DNA from: Neobacillus cucumis | GTDB lineage: Bacteria > Bacillota > Bacilli > Bacillales_B > DSM-18226 | Assembly (NCBI RefSeq): GCF_016107705.1 | Contig: NZ_JAEHGC010000008.1 | Span: 1 to 64,000, forward strand | DNA: 64,000 nt | Reading direction: 5' to 3' | In this document: positions 43,788 through 51,995 of the stretch, in pieces | Position numbering within the stretch: the stretch's first letter is position 1 | How the letters are laid out: each line of letters begins with the position of its first letter | Made by a program: the position numbers and the translations under genes | Notes under the pieces: generated by a model | Database searches by the model: none | Told to the model about the DNA's origin: nothing | The model's input: the letters and a program-made list of their open reading frames with translations, nothing else

Positions 43788-44774
43788 CTAGTTAGTTTGC
43801 AAACTTACTTTTTCAACTAAGTTTTTCAAATATTCTACTGTTGGTTCAATAAATGGTGTAAATCCTTTATAATCAGCCATAGGCTTTGGAATATCGGATA
43901 AAATCGAGTAGGTCTGTTTTAGCCATTCTGGTCTTAATGGCAAATCTTTCATTGCCAGAAATTGAGTATTTAAGACGAATAAAACAGCATTACTTCTTGG
44001 CATACGATAGAAAAATTGTTCTTCTACACGAAGTCTTACTAGTTCACCAGCGTTTTCTGAATTAACTAAAAAGCGTGTTGGCCCCCATGTATCAAAAGTT
44101 TCATAGTTAACATCCCAACGATTTGCCATCAGATTCCAGTTAATCCTTGTCCATGGTTCACCTGGTAAAACATTACGGATTAAGAAATTACGAACTCTTT
44201 CAGCTAACGGTACCCCTGTGCGCGACACAAATGGTACAGGTCCGTGAATTTCGTCAAATGACATCCCTTTATTCCAGTGCGGGGAGAATAAGGCTGCATA
44301 GGATTCCTGGGCAACTTCTAAATAAAGATTGTCATCTCTCACCACCATTAATACAAAATCAGTAGTGAAATGACGGCCAATTAAATCAAGCGGTTCAAGC
44401 TCGATGCTAGACGCATCACCAAAAATGAAAGATTCCGTTTCATTTAAGATTAAATTATGAAAAGTCCAATGATTGCCGTTCTTTTCTAGCTGGAAGTGCT
44501 CAGGGTAGGCATCAACCGCCATATTCATGAGCATTTCTGCTACTTCCCATTGCATTTCCATTGTATGTGGATAGGATTGGAACCTTACTTCAGGTTGTTC
44601 AATAAGTAGTTCTCTTTTTCTTTTGATTTGTTTTTCATATTCTGGTGTAATTTTAACGCAATTCATTCGATCCTTTTCAAGTTTTCTTAAATCATTTGAA
44701 TACCGATAGTTGGTCCCTTCCTTAATGGTATGAAAAGGGTATGGAAACAGATCGAGATTGGTAGATTCGTACAT
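43788..44774 (-). CDS. heme-dependent oxidative N-demethylase alpha subunit (DUF3445)
   Basis: A 328-residue DUF3445 protein. These are the catalytic subunits of heme-dependent oxidative N-demethylases, in which a PAS-fold domain carries heme and demethylates dimethylamine. Visible traits are PYPFHTIKEG near the start, RTGVPLAERVRNFL and PWTRINWNLMANRWD near the middle, and RMPRSNAVLFVLNT. It is the first gene of the operon and is preceded by a near-perfect sigma-54 promoter. The known enzyme also has a folate-binding subunit, which is absent here. The ATG follows AAAGGAGG. The substrate is inferred only. Confidence 0.82.
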   Translation of the reverse strand: MYESTNLDLFPYPFHTIKEGTNYRYSNDLRKLEKDRMNCVKITPEYEKQIKRKRELLIEQPEVRFQSYPHTMEMQWEVAEMLMNMAVDAYPEHFQLEKNGNHWTFHNLILNETESFIFGDASSIELEPLDLIGRHFTTDFVLMVVRDDNLYLEVAQESYAALFSPHWNKGMSFDEIHGPVPFVSRTGVPLAERVRNFLIRNVLPGEPWTRINWNLMANRWDVNYETFDTWGPTRFLVNSENAGELVRLRVEEQFFYRMPRSNAVLFVLNTQFLAMKDLPLRPEWLKQTYSILSDIPKPMADYKGFTPFIEPTVEYLKNLVEKVSLQTN

Positions 44775-44809
44775 AATAAATTCCTCCTTTGATTTTTATT
44801 AAATGTTAT

Positions 44810-44826
44810 TGCAATAAGTGTGCCAA
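44810..44826 (-). promoter_or_regulatory. sigma-54 (-24/-12) promoter of the N-demethylase operon
   Basis: The minus strand reads TTGGCAC-ACTTA-TTGCA, an exact consensus match. It is 36 bases before the DUF3445 start. Confidence 0.92.
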
Positions 44827-44981
44827 TCTTATAAACGTTGATTTTATGCCATTTTATAATTTTTCTAATTTATTTTATATTTGGAATATTTCATTTATAA
44901 AATTTTTATTCAAAAATAAAATCGGTACTGTCTCTCAAAGTATACAAAGTTGGAAACAAGGGAAATCATTATATTCCGAAA

Positions 44982-44996
44982 ATTCATATTTGAAAT
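44982..44996. promoter_or_regulatory. probable enhancer (activator-binding) site, copy 2
   Basis: ATTCATATTTGAAAT differs by one base from 40322-40336 and sits about 155-170 bases upstream of the -24 element, a normal enhancer distance. It is also just upstream of the activator gene, so autoregulation is possible. Confidence 0.65.
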
Positions 44997-45064
44997 TTTT
45001 ATTTGAATATGGAATAATTTTTAAATAAATCCAATCATTTTAACTCTATTTAAGGAAGTGTTCT

Positions 45065-46930
45065 ATGGGTGTGTCCATGATTTTATCGAATGAACAACTA
45101 CTTCAAGCTTATCAATCAAGTATTCTATCTATTTACGATGAAATTATTGTAACGAATGTAAAGGGAATTATTTTATTTCGAAGTGGAGAGCTGAAAAATT
45201 TTTGGTCAACAAACTCTATCTCGCTTAAAGGAAGAATGTTTACTGAACTAGAGGAAATTTCTTTCTTTGGTGATCCCATTTTACAATTATTAAATAGAGA
45301 GGTACATTCTCTTCAATTAAAGGCTTGGAATGGCAGTCATATTCTAATAACCGTGTACACATCAAATGATCATAGCGAAGAAATCATTATATGGGGATTA
45401 AAAGGTATTTCGGATCATTTAATCGATTCAACAGAAATAACCGATGGCGAGGATACAAAACACACTCCTTCAATCGTCGTCCATAGTCAAAAAATGAAAG
45501 AAGTACTTAACACAATAGAAATGGTTTCGAAAGTTCCAACGACCGTTCTTTTATTAGGGGAATCTGGTGTAGGAAAAGAAATGATTGCTAAAACCATTCA
45601 TCAATTAGGAAATAGAAGCTCAAAACCTTTTATTGCTGTTAACTGTGGGGCAATTCCGGAAAATTTATTAGAAAGTGAATTATTCGGTTATGTCGGCGGA
45701 GCATTTAGTGGCGCAAACAAAAATGGTGCTCCCGGTAAATTTGAATTAGCAAATGAAGGAATTATTTTTCTCGATGAAATTGCAGAAATGCCAATGAATT
45801 TGCAAGTCAAATTACTCCGAATTTTACAGGAAAAAGAAGTTACCCCTTTAGGAAGCTCAAAGCCAATTCATATTAACGTCCAGATTGTCGCTGCAACGAA
45901 TCAATCATTAGAAAAAATGGTTAGAGAGGGCCGATTTAGAGAAGATTTATATTATCGTTTAAATGTAGTCCCAATTGAAATCCCTTCATTAAGAGAAAGA
46001 ATAGAAGAGATTCCTTACTTAATCTATCATTTCGCAGCAAAGTATAATACGTTATATAATAGAAACATCAATATTTTACCAGATGCTATTGATTTATTGT
46101 GTATTTACGATTGGCCGGGAAATGTTCGGCAATTAGAGAATACAATTGAACGAATCGTTGTGACGAGTAGAGAATTGAACGTGAACTCAGCGCTTGTTTA
46201 TCATTGCATTCCTTGGAAAAAGGATATTATTAAGGAACCGCCTATAATTAATCACCTTATGCCGCTGCAAGAAGCAGTTGATATGATTGAAGAACAGTTG
46301 ATTAAAATGGCCATGGATAAATATAAATCAGTTAAACTTGCAGCAAAAGTACTCGATATTAGTCAACCAACAATGAGTAGAAAATATAAAAAAATACGTG
46401 AGAAAATTCAAGAGGAAACTCTCTCTCCTTCAAATAAAAGAAAAATTCTGGAACAACATCTTAATAAACAATTACGATCAATGGCTATAGTTACATCTGC
46501 TGCCATTCATCCAGAAGATATCTCTGAATTAGTGAATCATAATGCTTCATCCTCCAATCCGACCTTTCAAAAGGTGCAGAAAAAATTAACCCAAATACGA
46601 GAACAAGAAGGAATCATTGAATGGGTCTACATTTTTAAAGCTGTTGATCATAACAAATTGCTGACAATTGTAGCCGATGAAGATTTCGTGATACCACCCG
46701 GAGTTTTATATGATGGCCCGCCTGAAATGATGGAAGTAGCATTTGAGGCGATGAATGGAATAGCAGGAGTCACCCCTTTATATGAAGATATTTATGGAGA
46801 ATGGAAAACAAGCTTTTCTCCTATAATAGACCATGACGGAAAGGTTTTAGCCATTATTGGGTTTGACCATAGTAAATCTTATATCGAAAATGAGTTAAAG
46901 AAAATAGAGAATATGTTAAAAACAAATTAG
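45065..46930 (+). CDS. sigma-54-dependent enhancer-binding protein with C-terminal Cache-like domain
   Basis: A 621-residue activator. The N-terminal sensor (PAS-like) covers about 1-125. The AAA+ domain (about 135-375) has Walker A GESGVGK (165-171), the sigma-54 contact loop GAFSGA (212-217, Ser for Thr) and Walker B FLDE (235-238). The Fis-type HTH is at about 420-443. After it, unusually, comes a 150-residue domain (about 465-605) resembling an extracellular Cache sensor (IHPEDISELV, YIFKAV, FSPIIDHDGKVLAIIGFD), here without membrane segments. It almost certainly drives the two sigma-54 promoters next to it. The ATG follows AAGGAAG. Confidence 0.88.
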   Translation: MGVSMILSNEQLLQAYQSSILSIYDEIIVTNVKGIILFRSGELKNFWSTNSISLKGRMFTELEEISFFGDPILQLLNREVHSLQLKAWNGSHILITVYTSNDHSEEIIIWGLKGISDHLIDSTEITDGEDTKHTPSIVVHSQKMKEVLNTIEMVSKVPTTVLLLGESGVGKEMIAKTIHQLGNRSSKPFIAVNCGAIPENLLESELFGYVGGAFSGANKNGAPGKFELANEGIIFLDEIAEMPMNLQVKLLRILQEKEVTPLGSSKPIHINVQIVAATNQSLEKMVREGRFREDLYYRLNVVPIEIPSLRERIEEIPYLIYHFAAKYNTLYNRNINILPDAIDLLCIYDWPGNVRQLENTIERIVVTSRELNVNSALVYHCIPWKKDIIKEPPIINHLMPLQEAVDMIEEQLIKMAMDKYKSVKLAAKVLDISQPTMSRKYKKIREKIQEETLSPSNKRKILEQHLNKQLRSMAIVTSAAIHPEDISELVNHNASSSNPTFQKVQKKLTQIREQEGIIEWVYIFKAVDHNKLLTIVADEDFVIPPGVLYDGPPEMMEVAFEAMNGIAGVTPLYEDIYGEWKTSFSPIIDHDGKVLAIIGFDHSKSYIENELKKIENMLKTN

Positions 46931-46995
46931 GCTCCATACATGAACATGATGATTAGAAGAAGCCCCTTACTGTTACTGACATTCATTTAGTTTCC

Positions 46996-47024
46996 AAAAC
47001 TCCGATAACGGTCGGAGTTTTTTT
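46996..47024 (+). terminator. terminator after the enhancer-binding protein
   Basis: AAACTCCGA with TCGGAGTTT (47012-47020), then a T-run. Confidence 0.88.
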
Positions 47025-47074
47025 CTAATTATCTATTTGTTATCGTTTTTAAAATCTATCTGGGAGTGGTTATA

Positions 47075-48283
47075 ATGGCACGTGTTTTATTTATTAATGC
47101 TGGATCAGAAGGACATGTTAATCCAACTATAGGCGTTGTACAAGAGCTAATTTCGCGTGGAAAAGAGGTAGTGTACTTTACAATTGAAGATTTTCGTGAG
47201 CGTATAGAGAAGACAGGGGCAACGGTAAGAACCATTGACGCTCAAAAATTTATAAAGGCCTTTATCTCAGGAGGAAGAAATAATGTACTCGAAAGAATCA
47301 ATGGTCTTTTACATACAGTAGATATCGTGATACCTAGTGTTCTGGAGCAAATCGAAGGTGAGCAATTTGATTATATCATCCACGATTCGATGTTTGGCTG
47401 CGGCAATTTAATTGCTCAAATCCTTCGTCTTCCTGCAATCCGTTCTTGTACATCTTTTGCGGAGACAAAAATATCCTTCGAGAACATGTTCGAACAGATT
47501 TCTAAAAATATTCCTGCAGAAACATTTGCTGAATATCAAAGGCTGTCGGCAGGGGTGGAAGAAAAATATGGAGTGGAAATCATTTCACCTTATGAAGTCT
47601 TTTGTAACCCTGCACCACTTACTATTGTTTATACTACGAGGGAGTTTCAACCTTTCGGGGATGAATTTGACCAAACCTACAAATTTGTAGGTCCATCCAT
47701 CTCTCAACGGTTAACGCAAGAAAACTTCTCCCCGACAACAATAATAGGAAAAAGCCTTATTTACATTTCACTGGGTACTGTTTTTAATCAAGCGATTGAT
47801 TTTTATAAGCTTTGTTTTAAGGCATTTGGGAACACGGACCATACTGTTGTTATGTCTATTGGGGAAAAAGTTCAAATATCCGATTTGGGGGAGATTCCTA
47901 AAAACTTCATTGTCAAAAATTATGTTCCACAAACAGAAGTGCTGAAATACACTAAATTATTTATCACACATGGTGGAATGAACAGTGCCCATGAGGGTCT
48001 CTATTACGGGGTTCCGCTCATTGTAATCCCTCAAAGCGCGGATCAGCCGATCATTGCCGGGCAAGTAGAAAGGGTAGGCGCAGGTATTCAATTACAAATG
48101 CAAGGCCTGACGGTAAATCAGCTGCGTGAATCTGCTGACCATGTGTTGAACCAGTCATCCTTCCATAATGCTGCGGCAAAAATGAAGGAATCCTTACAAA
48201 AATCGGGTGGATATCAGCAGGCTGTTGATGAGATTTTTGAATTTAAAAGTCAATATGATAAAAATTTCTCAGCTAAGAGATAA
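47075..48283 (+). CDS. MGT-family (macrolide-type) glycosyltransferase
   Basis: A 402-residue GT1-family glycosyltransferase similar to B. subtilis YjiC/YojK. It has the N-terminal INAGSEGHVNPT acceptor-domain motif with catalytic His. The C-terminal nucleotide-sugar motif is NYVPQTEVLKYTKLFITHGGMNSAHEGLYYGVPLIVIPQSADQP split across about 285-330. These enzymes transfer a sugar from UDP-sugar to small hydrophobic molecules. The ATG at 47075 is spaced from GGGAG; a GTG three codons earlier is not. Monocistronic. Confidence 0.87.
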   Translation: MARVLFINAGSEGHVNPTIGVVQELISRGKEVVYFTIEDFRERIEKTGATVRTIDAQKFIKAFISGGRNNVLERINGLLHTVDIVIPSVLEQIEGEQFDYIIHDSMFGCGNLIAQILRLPAIRSCTSFAETKISFENMFEQISKNIPAETFAEYQRLSAGVEEKYGVEIISPYEVFCNPAPLTIVYTTREFQPFGDEFDQTYKFVGPSISQRLTQENFSPTTIIGKSLIYISLGTVFNQAIDFYKLCFKAFGNTDHTVVMSIGEKVQISDLGEIPKNFIVKNYVPQTEVLKYTKLFITHGGMNSAHEGLYYGVPLIVIPQSADQPIIAGQVERVGAGIQLQMQGLTVNQLRESADHVLNQSSFHNAAAKMKESLQKSGGYQQAVDEIFEFKSQYDKNFSAKR

Positions 48284-48301
48284 TCTAAAATAAATGAATC
48301 T

Positions 48302-48498
48302 GATCCAGATTTCGCGAAAAGCACTTCCGATTTCTGGGTCTTTTTTTGCGTTTGACCTTATATACCTTGACCTAGGTTTTAGAGTCCGTGAAAAAGAAAA
48401 AGCGTCCTCATCATAATTCAAGGAAAAAGAGCACCTGATTGGCTGGGTGCTTCTCTTTCTAAAACATGGAGAGGATTTTAATCATCCCCTCTTTTTTC
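48302..48498 (+). terminator. three successive hairpins with T-rich ends
   Basis: Hairpin 1 is GATCCAGA (48302-48309)/TCTGGGTC (48333-48340) plus seven T. Hairpin 2 is AGCACC (48430-48435)/GGTGCT (48446-48451), then TCTCTTT. Hairpin 3 is GAGAGGAT (48469-48476)/ATCCCCTC (48484-48491), then six T. They fill the gap between the glycosyltransferase and MscS genes. Only the first is needed for termination; the others have no evident gene. Confidence 0.65.
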
Positions 48499-48630
48499 CA
48501 TTATTAGAAAAAGATAAATTTCTATAATCTGAGACTTTTGTTGTATTCAAATATCGTGTTAAAAAAGTTATGATATTTCGATGTAATGGTTAAAAAATAA
48601 GATCGTAAAAAGGGAGAAGGTATTTTAGAA

Positions 48631-49746
48631 ATGTCTTTTGATTCATTTGTAATGGCTTTTTCAATGTCGGATATTGACTACGACAAGTTAAAAAATGTAG
48701 GAATTTCGATAGGGATTTTACTTTTATTTATACTATTTAGAAACCTATTTACCAAGTATGTGTTTCAATTGATTTTAAAACTAGCTAAAAAAACACCAAC
48801 AGATTTTATTACCCAAATCTGTTTAAGTTTTGAACGTCCTCTAGGATGGTTCTTTATTATTTTCGGTTTGTACCTCGCAATGGATTATTTCCCATATATC
48901 GATCAGCACAATACATTCTTTTTAAAATTTTTACGTTCAATGGTCATCGTATTAATCACATGGGGATTGTTTAATTTGTCCTCTCCAACCTCTGGAATCT
49001 TAATTAGTGTCAATGAAAAAATTAATAATAAGATTGATTTAATTCTTATTCCGTTTATTTCAAGAGCAATCCGTGTCATCATGATTGCCATTAGTTTAAG
49101 TATCATTGGTCAGGAATTTGATTATGACGTAAATGGTTTGGTGGCAGGTCTTGGGTTAGGGGGACTGGCGTTTGCTTTAGCTGCCAAAGAGGCGGTCGGT
49201 AATCTAATCGGCGGAATTGTTATTGTAACAGAAAAGCCTTTTTCGATTGGGGATTGGATCTTAACACCGAGCGTAGAGGGAATCGTAGAAGATATCAATT
49301 TCAGAAGTACTAAAATTCGCACGTTTAGTCAAGCACTCGTTACCGTTCCCAATGCAACACTTGCAAATGAAGCGATTACCAATTGGAGCCGCATGGGAAA
49401 AAGACGAATTTCCTTCGACTTGGGACTCAACTATAGAACTACTAAGGAACAAATTCAAAGAGTGGTTCATCGAATTGAATTTATGTTGAACAATCATGAA
49501 GAAATTCATCCGGAAACGGTGATGGTTGCATTTGACCATTATAATGAGAGCAGTCTCGATGTTCTTGTCTATTTTTTCACCAATTCAACCGTTTGGGCAG
49601 AACATGTTAAGATTAAACATGAAATTAATTTAGAAATCATGGGGATTTTAGAGGAAGAGGGAGTAGAAATTGCTTTTCCAAGCCGGACCATTTATGTAAC
49701 TCCACAAGCAAGTGAAGAATTACAAACAATGGCTTCCTATGATTGA
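48631..49746 (+). CDS. MscS-family mechanosensitive ion channel
   Basis: A 371-residue channel with about four N-terminal membrane helices. The pore helix is glycine/alanine rich (VAGLGLGGLAFALAAKEAVGNLIGG, about 170-195), followed by the beta domain (KPFSIGDWI, FRSTKIRTF, VTVPNATLANEAITNWSR) and the alpha/beta C-terminal domain. It releases solutes on hypo-osmotic shock. B. subtilis YhdY is a likely counterpart. The ATG is about 10 bases from the RBS AGAAGG. Monocistronic. Confidence 0.9.
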   Translation: MSFDSFVMAFSMSDIDYDKLKNVGISIGILLLFILFRNLFTKYVFQLILKLAKKTPTDFITQICLSFERPLGWFFIIFGLYLAMDYFPYIDQHNTFFLKFLRSMVIVLITWGLFNLSSPTSGILISVNEKINNKIDLILIPFISRAIRVIMIAISLSIIGQEFDYDVNGLVAGLGLGGLAFALAAKEAVGNLIGGIVIVTEKPFSIGDWILTPSVEGIVEDINFRSTKIRTFSQALVTVPNATLANEAITNWSRMGKRRISFDLGLNYRTTKEQIQRVVHRIEFMLNNHEEIHPETVMVAFDHYNESSLDVLVYFFTNSTVWAEHVKIKHEINLEIMGILEEEGVEIAFPSRTIYVTPQASEELQTMASYD

Positions 49747-49804
49747 GATACATTAGATAAAAAAATTCAGTAAAATGGCTAGTATGTACTAATTGAGATA
49801 AGAA

Positions 49805-49841
49805 GGGTTCGAGAAATTGTAAAATTCTCGAACCCTTTTTC
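49805..49841. terminator. bidirectional terminator after mscS
   Basis: An 11-bp perfect stem GGGTTCGAGAA / TTCTCGAACCC, then TTTTTC; it faces the convergent gene. Confidence 0.9.
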
Positions 49842-49856
49842 TTTCAATTTTTGAGA

Positions 49857-50150
49857 TCAGTTCCTGAATGATAACCCATTTTCTTTTAAAGCGGACCTAA
49901 GTTTAGGTAAAGAAGCTGGACCCATACCGTGAAATTCCAAAATCTCTTTCTCACTTAATTTTGACAGTTCGTTTAAAGAAGTTATTCCATTGTTTTCTAA
50001 TGCCCGTCTTGCAGGAGCAGATAGGAGGGAAAGAAATCCGCTGCTAGGTTTGCGTTCTTTCTCACAAGTCGGACAGGTTGGGCAGTCGCTGCTTTTATAG
50101 TATTTATGTCCTTTGTTGCAGGTTCTTAAATGTTTTTCTGAAGTGGTCAT
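49857..50150 (-). CDS. RNA polymerase alpha-CTD-like HhH protein with N-terminal Cys/His motif
   Basis: A 97-residue protein. The N-terminal part has several cysteines and histidines (TCNKGHKYYKSSDCPTCPTC), a probable zinc ribbon. The C-terminal half (about 45-95) is a helix-hairpin-helix of the RNA polymerase alpha C-terminal type (SAPARRALENNGITSLNELSKLSEKEILEFHGMG). This may bind DNA or polymerase, but no function is known. The ATG at 50150 follows GAGGAG; the longer frame lacks an RBS. Confidence 0.75.
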   Translation of the reverse strand: MTTSEKHLRTCNKGHKYYKSSDCPTCPTCEKERKPSSGFLSLLSAPARRALENNGITSLNELSKLSEKEILEFHGMGPASLPKLRSALKENGLSFRN

Positions 50151-50325
50151 TTTAAAATATCTCCTCAAATTGATGATGAAAAAAATATTTACAATAATCA
50201 TTATAAAGCTTGTGGGTTATAAATTGAATATTTTTCCATGTCCTTCACGATAATAGAGAGGAAATTGAAAGAGATTAAGCGAATTGATTTAAAGCGAATA
50301 TTCTTTAAAAAAATAGGAGGTCTAT

Positions 50326-50721
50326 ATGGGAAGATTAGTTCATTTCGAAATTCATGTGGATGACATGGAACGGGCAAAGAAGTTTTATGGAGAGGTATTC
50401 GGATGGTCCTTTCAAGATTGGAGTGAGTATGCTGGCATGCCTTACTTTGGAGCAGTTACTGGTGATGAAAATGATATGGGAATTAATGGTGCGTTGATGC
50501 AGCGCCAAGGGGCTAAACCGGAAGCCAATCAGGCGGTGAATGGTTTTGTTTGTACAATGGGAGTGGGAGACTATGATATAACGGAATCTAAAATTTTGGA
50601 GAATGGCGGCAAGGTCGCAATGCCTAAATATGCTCTGCCTGGAATGGCGTGGCAAGGTTATTATATCGATACCGAAGGAAATATCATTGGAATTCATCAG
50701 CCAGATACGAATGCAAAATAG
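50326..50721 (+). CDS. VOC-family (glyoxalase/dioxygenase superfamily) protein
   Basis: A 131-residue vicinal-oxygen-chelate protein: FEIHVDDMERAKKFYGEVFGW at the N-terminus and GYYIDTEGNIIGIHQP at the C-terminus, the usual ends of a single VOC module. Members vary from glyoxalases to dioxygenases and resistance proteins, so no substrate is proposed. The ATG follows AGGAGGT. It is 24 bases from the next gene and probably co-transcribed with it. Confidence 0.85.
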   Translation: MGRLVHFEIHVDDMERAKKFYGEVFGWSFQDWSEYAGMPYFGAVTGDENDMGINGALMQRQGAKPEANQAVNGFVCTMGVGDYDITESKILENGGKVAMPKYALPGMAWQGYYIDTEGNIIGIHQPDTNAK

Positions 50722-50745
50722 ATTTCAAGATAGGTGAATGAAAGT

Positions 50746-51117
50746 ATGAAAACACAGGAAACGGCAAGCATGCTTGAATGTGTGCGGAAAATCTGTCTTG
50801 AACTCCCTGAAGCGGTAGAACATATCGATGGATTTGGACACATTACGTTTAAAATAAATGGAAAATCCTTCGTGATAACAGGTGAAAGTGAGAACGGATT
50901 CGGCTTGTCGTTCAAATCAGACAGGGAAACTCAGGGCTTATTACTGCAGAAGGAGTATTTTTTCAAAACTCCGTATATTGGTCATCACGGCTGGGTATCG
51001 ATTCAAAATCCTCATGGAGATATATGGGATGAATTGACCGATTTATTGATTGAAGCTTATTTACGTGCGGCACCAAAGCGTTTGGTTAAAAAATGGAATG
51101 AGTTACATAGAAAGTGA
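50746..51117 (+). CDS. MmcQ/YjbR family protein
   Basis: A 123-residue YjbR/MmcQ-fold protein (CyaY-like, with a DNA-binding-like fold). The typical pattern is CLELPEAVEHIDGFGHITFKINGKSF at the start, YIGHHGWVSI in the middle and EAYLRAAPKRLVKKW at the end. No biochemical role is known. The ATG at 50746 is spaced from AGGTGA. It is second in a two-gene unit with the VOC protein. Confidence 0.82.
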   Translation: MKTQETASMLECVRKICLELPEAVEHIDGFGHITFKINGKSFVITGESENGFGLSFKSDRETQGLLLQKEYFFKTPYIGHHGWVSIQNPHGDIWDELTDLLIEAYLRAAPKRLVKKWNELHRK

Positions 51118-51129
51118 TTAATAGTTTTC

Positions 51130-51174
51130 AGGGGTTCGAGAATCTGAATAAGATGCTCGTGCCCCTATTTTTTT
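51130..51174 (+). terminator. terminator after yjbR-like gene
   Basis: AGGGGTTCGAG with CTCGTGCCCCT (10 of 11 paired), then a seven-T run. Confidence 0.85.
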
Positions 51175-51269
51175 AATACTCAAACCTATGAAGGAGTTTA
51201 CCCGTAGCTTCCATCTATTATCTTTTGAGGTTTTAAAATTTGCAGAGCGATTTAAAATAACAAAAGATT

Positions 51270-51299
51270 GGGTCTGTTCCGCTTTATCGGAATAGACCC
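51270..51299 (-). terminator. terminator of the isochorismatase gene
   Basis: A near-perfect 12-bp stem GGGTCTGTTCCG / CGGAATAGACCC (one G-T). It lies eight bases beyond the minus-strand stop. Confidence 0.75.
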
Positions 51300-51307
51300 T
51301 CATAATT

Positions 51308-51877
51308 TTAACTCAATGTATCAATCCAGGAATCGACAGTCAGAACATCTGCCTGACGAGGGAAAACCTTCTCGGTAAGTACGCGGTGAACTTCAGGATC
51401 GCCATCAATGCATGCATCACTTAGTACGGTTAATGAAAAGTCTTTATCCGCAGCTTCACGCAATGTTGATAGAACTACGCCGCTTGTAGAAATTCCGCTA
51501 AGAATAAGCGAATCGATTTGACGTGAGCGGAGAATCAATTCGAGCGTGCTTCCGGCAAACGCACTAAAGCGGTACTTGGTTACAACGGGTTCATTTTCCA
51601 AGGGCTTAAACAATTCATGAATTTGCGTTGCTACATCCGAAGTGGTCATGCCTCCCTGATTGGCAATACTAGTAAATGCTTTATTTCGAGGACTAACTTC
51701 AGGATAGTCCTCGCTAAATCCAACTCGCACAAAAATGACTGGAATATTGTGTTTGCGTGCACTTGCTAAAGCCTTCTGAATAGGAAGTAGTACCTCCTTG
51801 TTTTCCGCAAAACGTGATACGATGCCGTTTTGCATATCCATGACTAATAATGCAGCTTTTTCAGTATAATTTTGCAT
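51308..51877 (-). CDS. isochorismatase-family cysteine hydrolase
   Basis: A 189-residue hydrolase of the isochorismatase fold. The expected catalytic triad is visible: Asp in ALLVMDMQNGIV, Lys in VVTKYRFSAF and a Cys-region loop SLILSGISTSGVVLSTLREAADKDF. The usual nucleophile position has Ser (STSG) in place of Cys, so activity is uncertain. The substrate is unknown. It is divergent from a TetR regulator with a 20-bp palindromic operator between them, so it is probably the regulator's target. The ATG follows AAAGGGG. Confidence 0.8.
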   Translation of the reverse strand: MQNYTEKAALLVMDMQNGIVSRFAENKEVLLPIQKALASARKHNIPVIFVRVGFSEDYPEVSPRNKAFTSIANQGGMTTSDVATQIHELFKPLENEPVVTKYRFSAFAGSTLELILRSRQIDSLILSGISTSGVVLSTLREAADKDFSLTVLSDACIDGDPEVHRVLTEKVFPRQADVLTVDSWIDTLS

Positions 51878-51910
51878 GTGTTGAAAACCCCTTTTCCTTA
51901 CGTTAGTATT

Positions 51911-51956
51911 AAGCGGAGAACTCTATCATTTATAGTAAACGGAGATATCTCCGTTT
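51911..51956. promoter_or_regulatory. TetR operator (20-bp perfect palindrome)
   Basis: AAACGGAGATATCTCCGTTT (51937-51956) is a perfect palindrome. A partial second site AAGCGGAGAA is at 51911-51920. Both lie between the divergent isochorismatase and tetR starts. Confidence 0.85.
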
Positions 51957-51995
51957 GTCAATTTACTTATCTTAGAATGTAGGGGAGTGAAAATA

